Positions 33,389 to 33,609 of a stretch of 33,609 bases of DNA are shown here, one piece after another (position 1 is the stretch's first letter; every line of letters begins with the position of its first letter). Below the pieces are notes generated by a model. It was not told the origin of the DNA, searched no databases, and saw only the letters and a program-made list of their open reading frames with translations. This stretch comes from an uncultured bacterium (GTDB taxonomy: Bacteria > Myxococcota_A > UBA796 > CAJQPC01): NCBI GenBank assembly GCA_905480105.1, contig CAJQPC010000052.1:1-33609 (forward strand), written 5' to 3'. The position numbers and the translations under genes were made by a program.

Positions 33389-33609
33389 TCAGTCCACGGC
33401 CGCCGCCGGGTCCTCCATGGAGGCCACGAACAGTTCCAGTTGGCCATCCTGATCTCCGTCGCAGCGGGCGATGGCCTGGATGCCCTCCCCGTCGTCGGCG
33501 ACCACGATCTCGTATTGGCAGAGAGTGGCCAAGCGGGACCCTGTGTCCACCTCCATGGGGCTGGGCTGCCACCCCAGCCCATCCCAGGCGTCTGTGCACT
33601 CGCCCTCCC
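33389..33609 (-). CDS. Type IV pilin-like protein, C-terminal fragment (N-terminus outside window)
   Basis: An open frame enters from the right edge and ends at TGA (33391-33389). The visible 73 residues include DAWDGLGWQPSP, LCQYEIVVADDGEG, IQAIARCDGDQDGQLELFVA and a short acidic tail. The pattern of W..LGW.P, a Y.x(V) strand, then A..DGDxDG is what is seen at the C-terminus of type IV pilins and pseudopilins of deltaproteobacteria, where DGDxDG marks a calcium-like turn. Two Cys could form the D-region disulphide. The N-terminal prepilin signal is not visible, so confidence is limited. Confidence 0.6.
   Translation of the reverse strand, partial: EGECTDAWDGLGWQPSPMEVDTGSRLATLCQYEIVVADDGEGIQAIARCDGDQDGQLELFVASMEDPAAAVD

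Overview
The window looks like chromosomal DNA of a GC-rich Gram-negative bacterium, most likely a myxobacterium or relative (Myxococcota / former Deltaproteobacteria). The main reason is a 1393-residue secreted protein (21289-25470) with MopE-type and thrombospondin-type-3 repeats. It ends in a Cys-rich motif, a hydrophobic helix and an Arg cluster, which is the architecture of MYXO-CTERM surface proteins. Many short lipoproteins, two beta-barrel-like proteins and degenerate signalling proteins fit that assignment. I see no rRNA, tRNA, CRISPR array, insertion sequence or phage gene, and the gene content is mostly chromosomal housekeeping and envelope functions.

Layout, left to right. 1-4841 (+): a tight operon of a membrane protein (5' end outside the window), an ABC ATPase, an ABC-2 type permease and a DUF58 protein. 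4851-7310 (-): three genes joined by a repeated TAGGAG-N6-ATG junction. They encode a canonical NAD-type isocitrate/isopropylmalate dehydrogenase family enzyme, a diverged paralogue with altered substrate and cofactor loops, and a small lipoprotein. 7401-8111 (+): a membrane protein resembling the SecD periplasmic domain. 8135-9622 (-): a signalling protein with a GGDEF-like domain whose signature is lost. 9712-10674 (+): a membrane-anchored EEP-fold phosphoesterase. 10785-13557: two lipoproteins, one internally duplicated, and an unrecognised protein. 13604-16252 (-): ClpB.

16442-19392 (+): small envelope proteins, namely a tandem paralogous pair, a strong intrinsic terminator, a lipoprotein resembling the periplasmic domain of FTR1-type iron permeases, a multi-TM protein and a barrel-like lipoprotein. 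19425-20987 (-): a 520-residue unknown. 21289-25470 (+): the repeat protein, preceded by a 17-bp palindrome. 25549-28939: a hybrid histidine kinase divergent from an outer-membrane barrel and a PstS-like small binding protein. This may be one sensing module. 28981-30444 (-): a GT-C-like membrane protein. 30905-31807 (+): an APH-fold kinase. 31993-33096 (-): a CobW/COG0523-like protein that keeps the CxCC metal motif but has lost its P-loop. 33389-33609 (-): the C-terminus of a pilin-like protein running off the window.

The most interesting points are: the paired active/diverged IDH-family genes, which suggest a heteromeric enzyme; the CobW homologue without a nucleotide-binding loop; the degenerate GGDEF/receiver protein; several secreted proteins whose signal peptides are ultrashort and lack any basic residue, with start codons fixed by in-frame stops; and the 34-repeat calcium-binding-type stalk with block structure. 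All functional calls are from reading the sequence; no database search was run.
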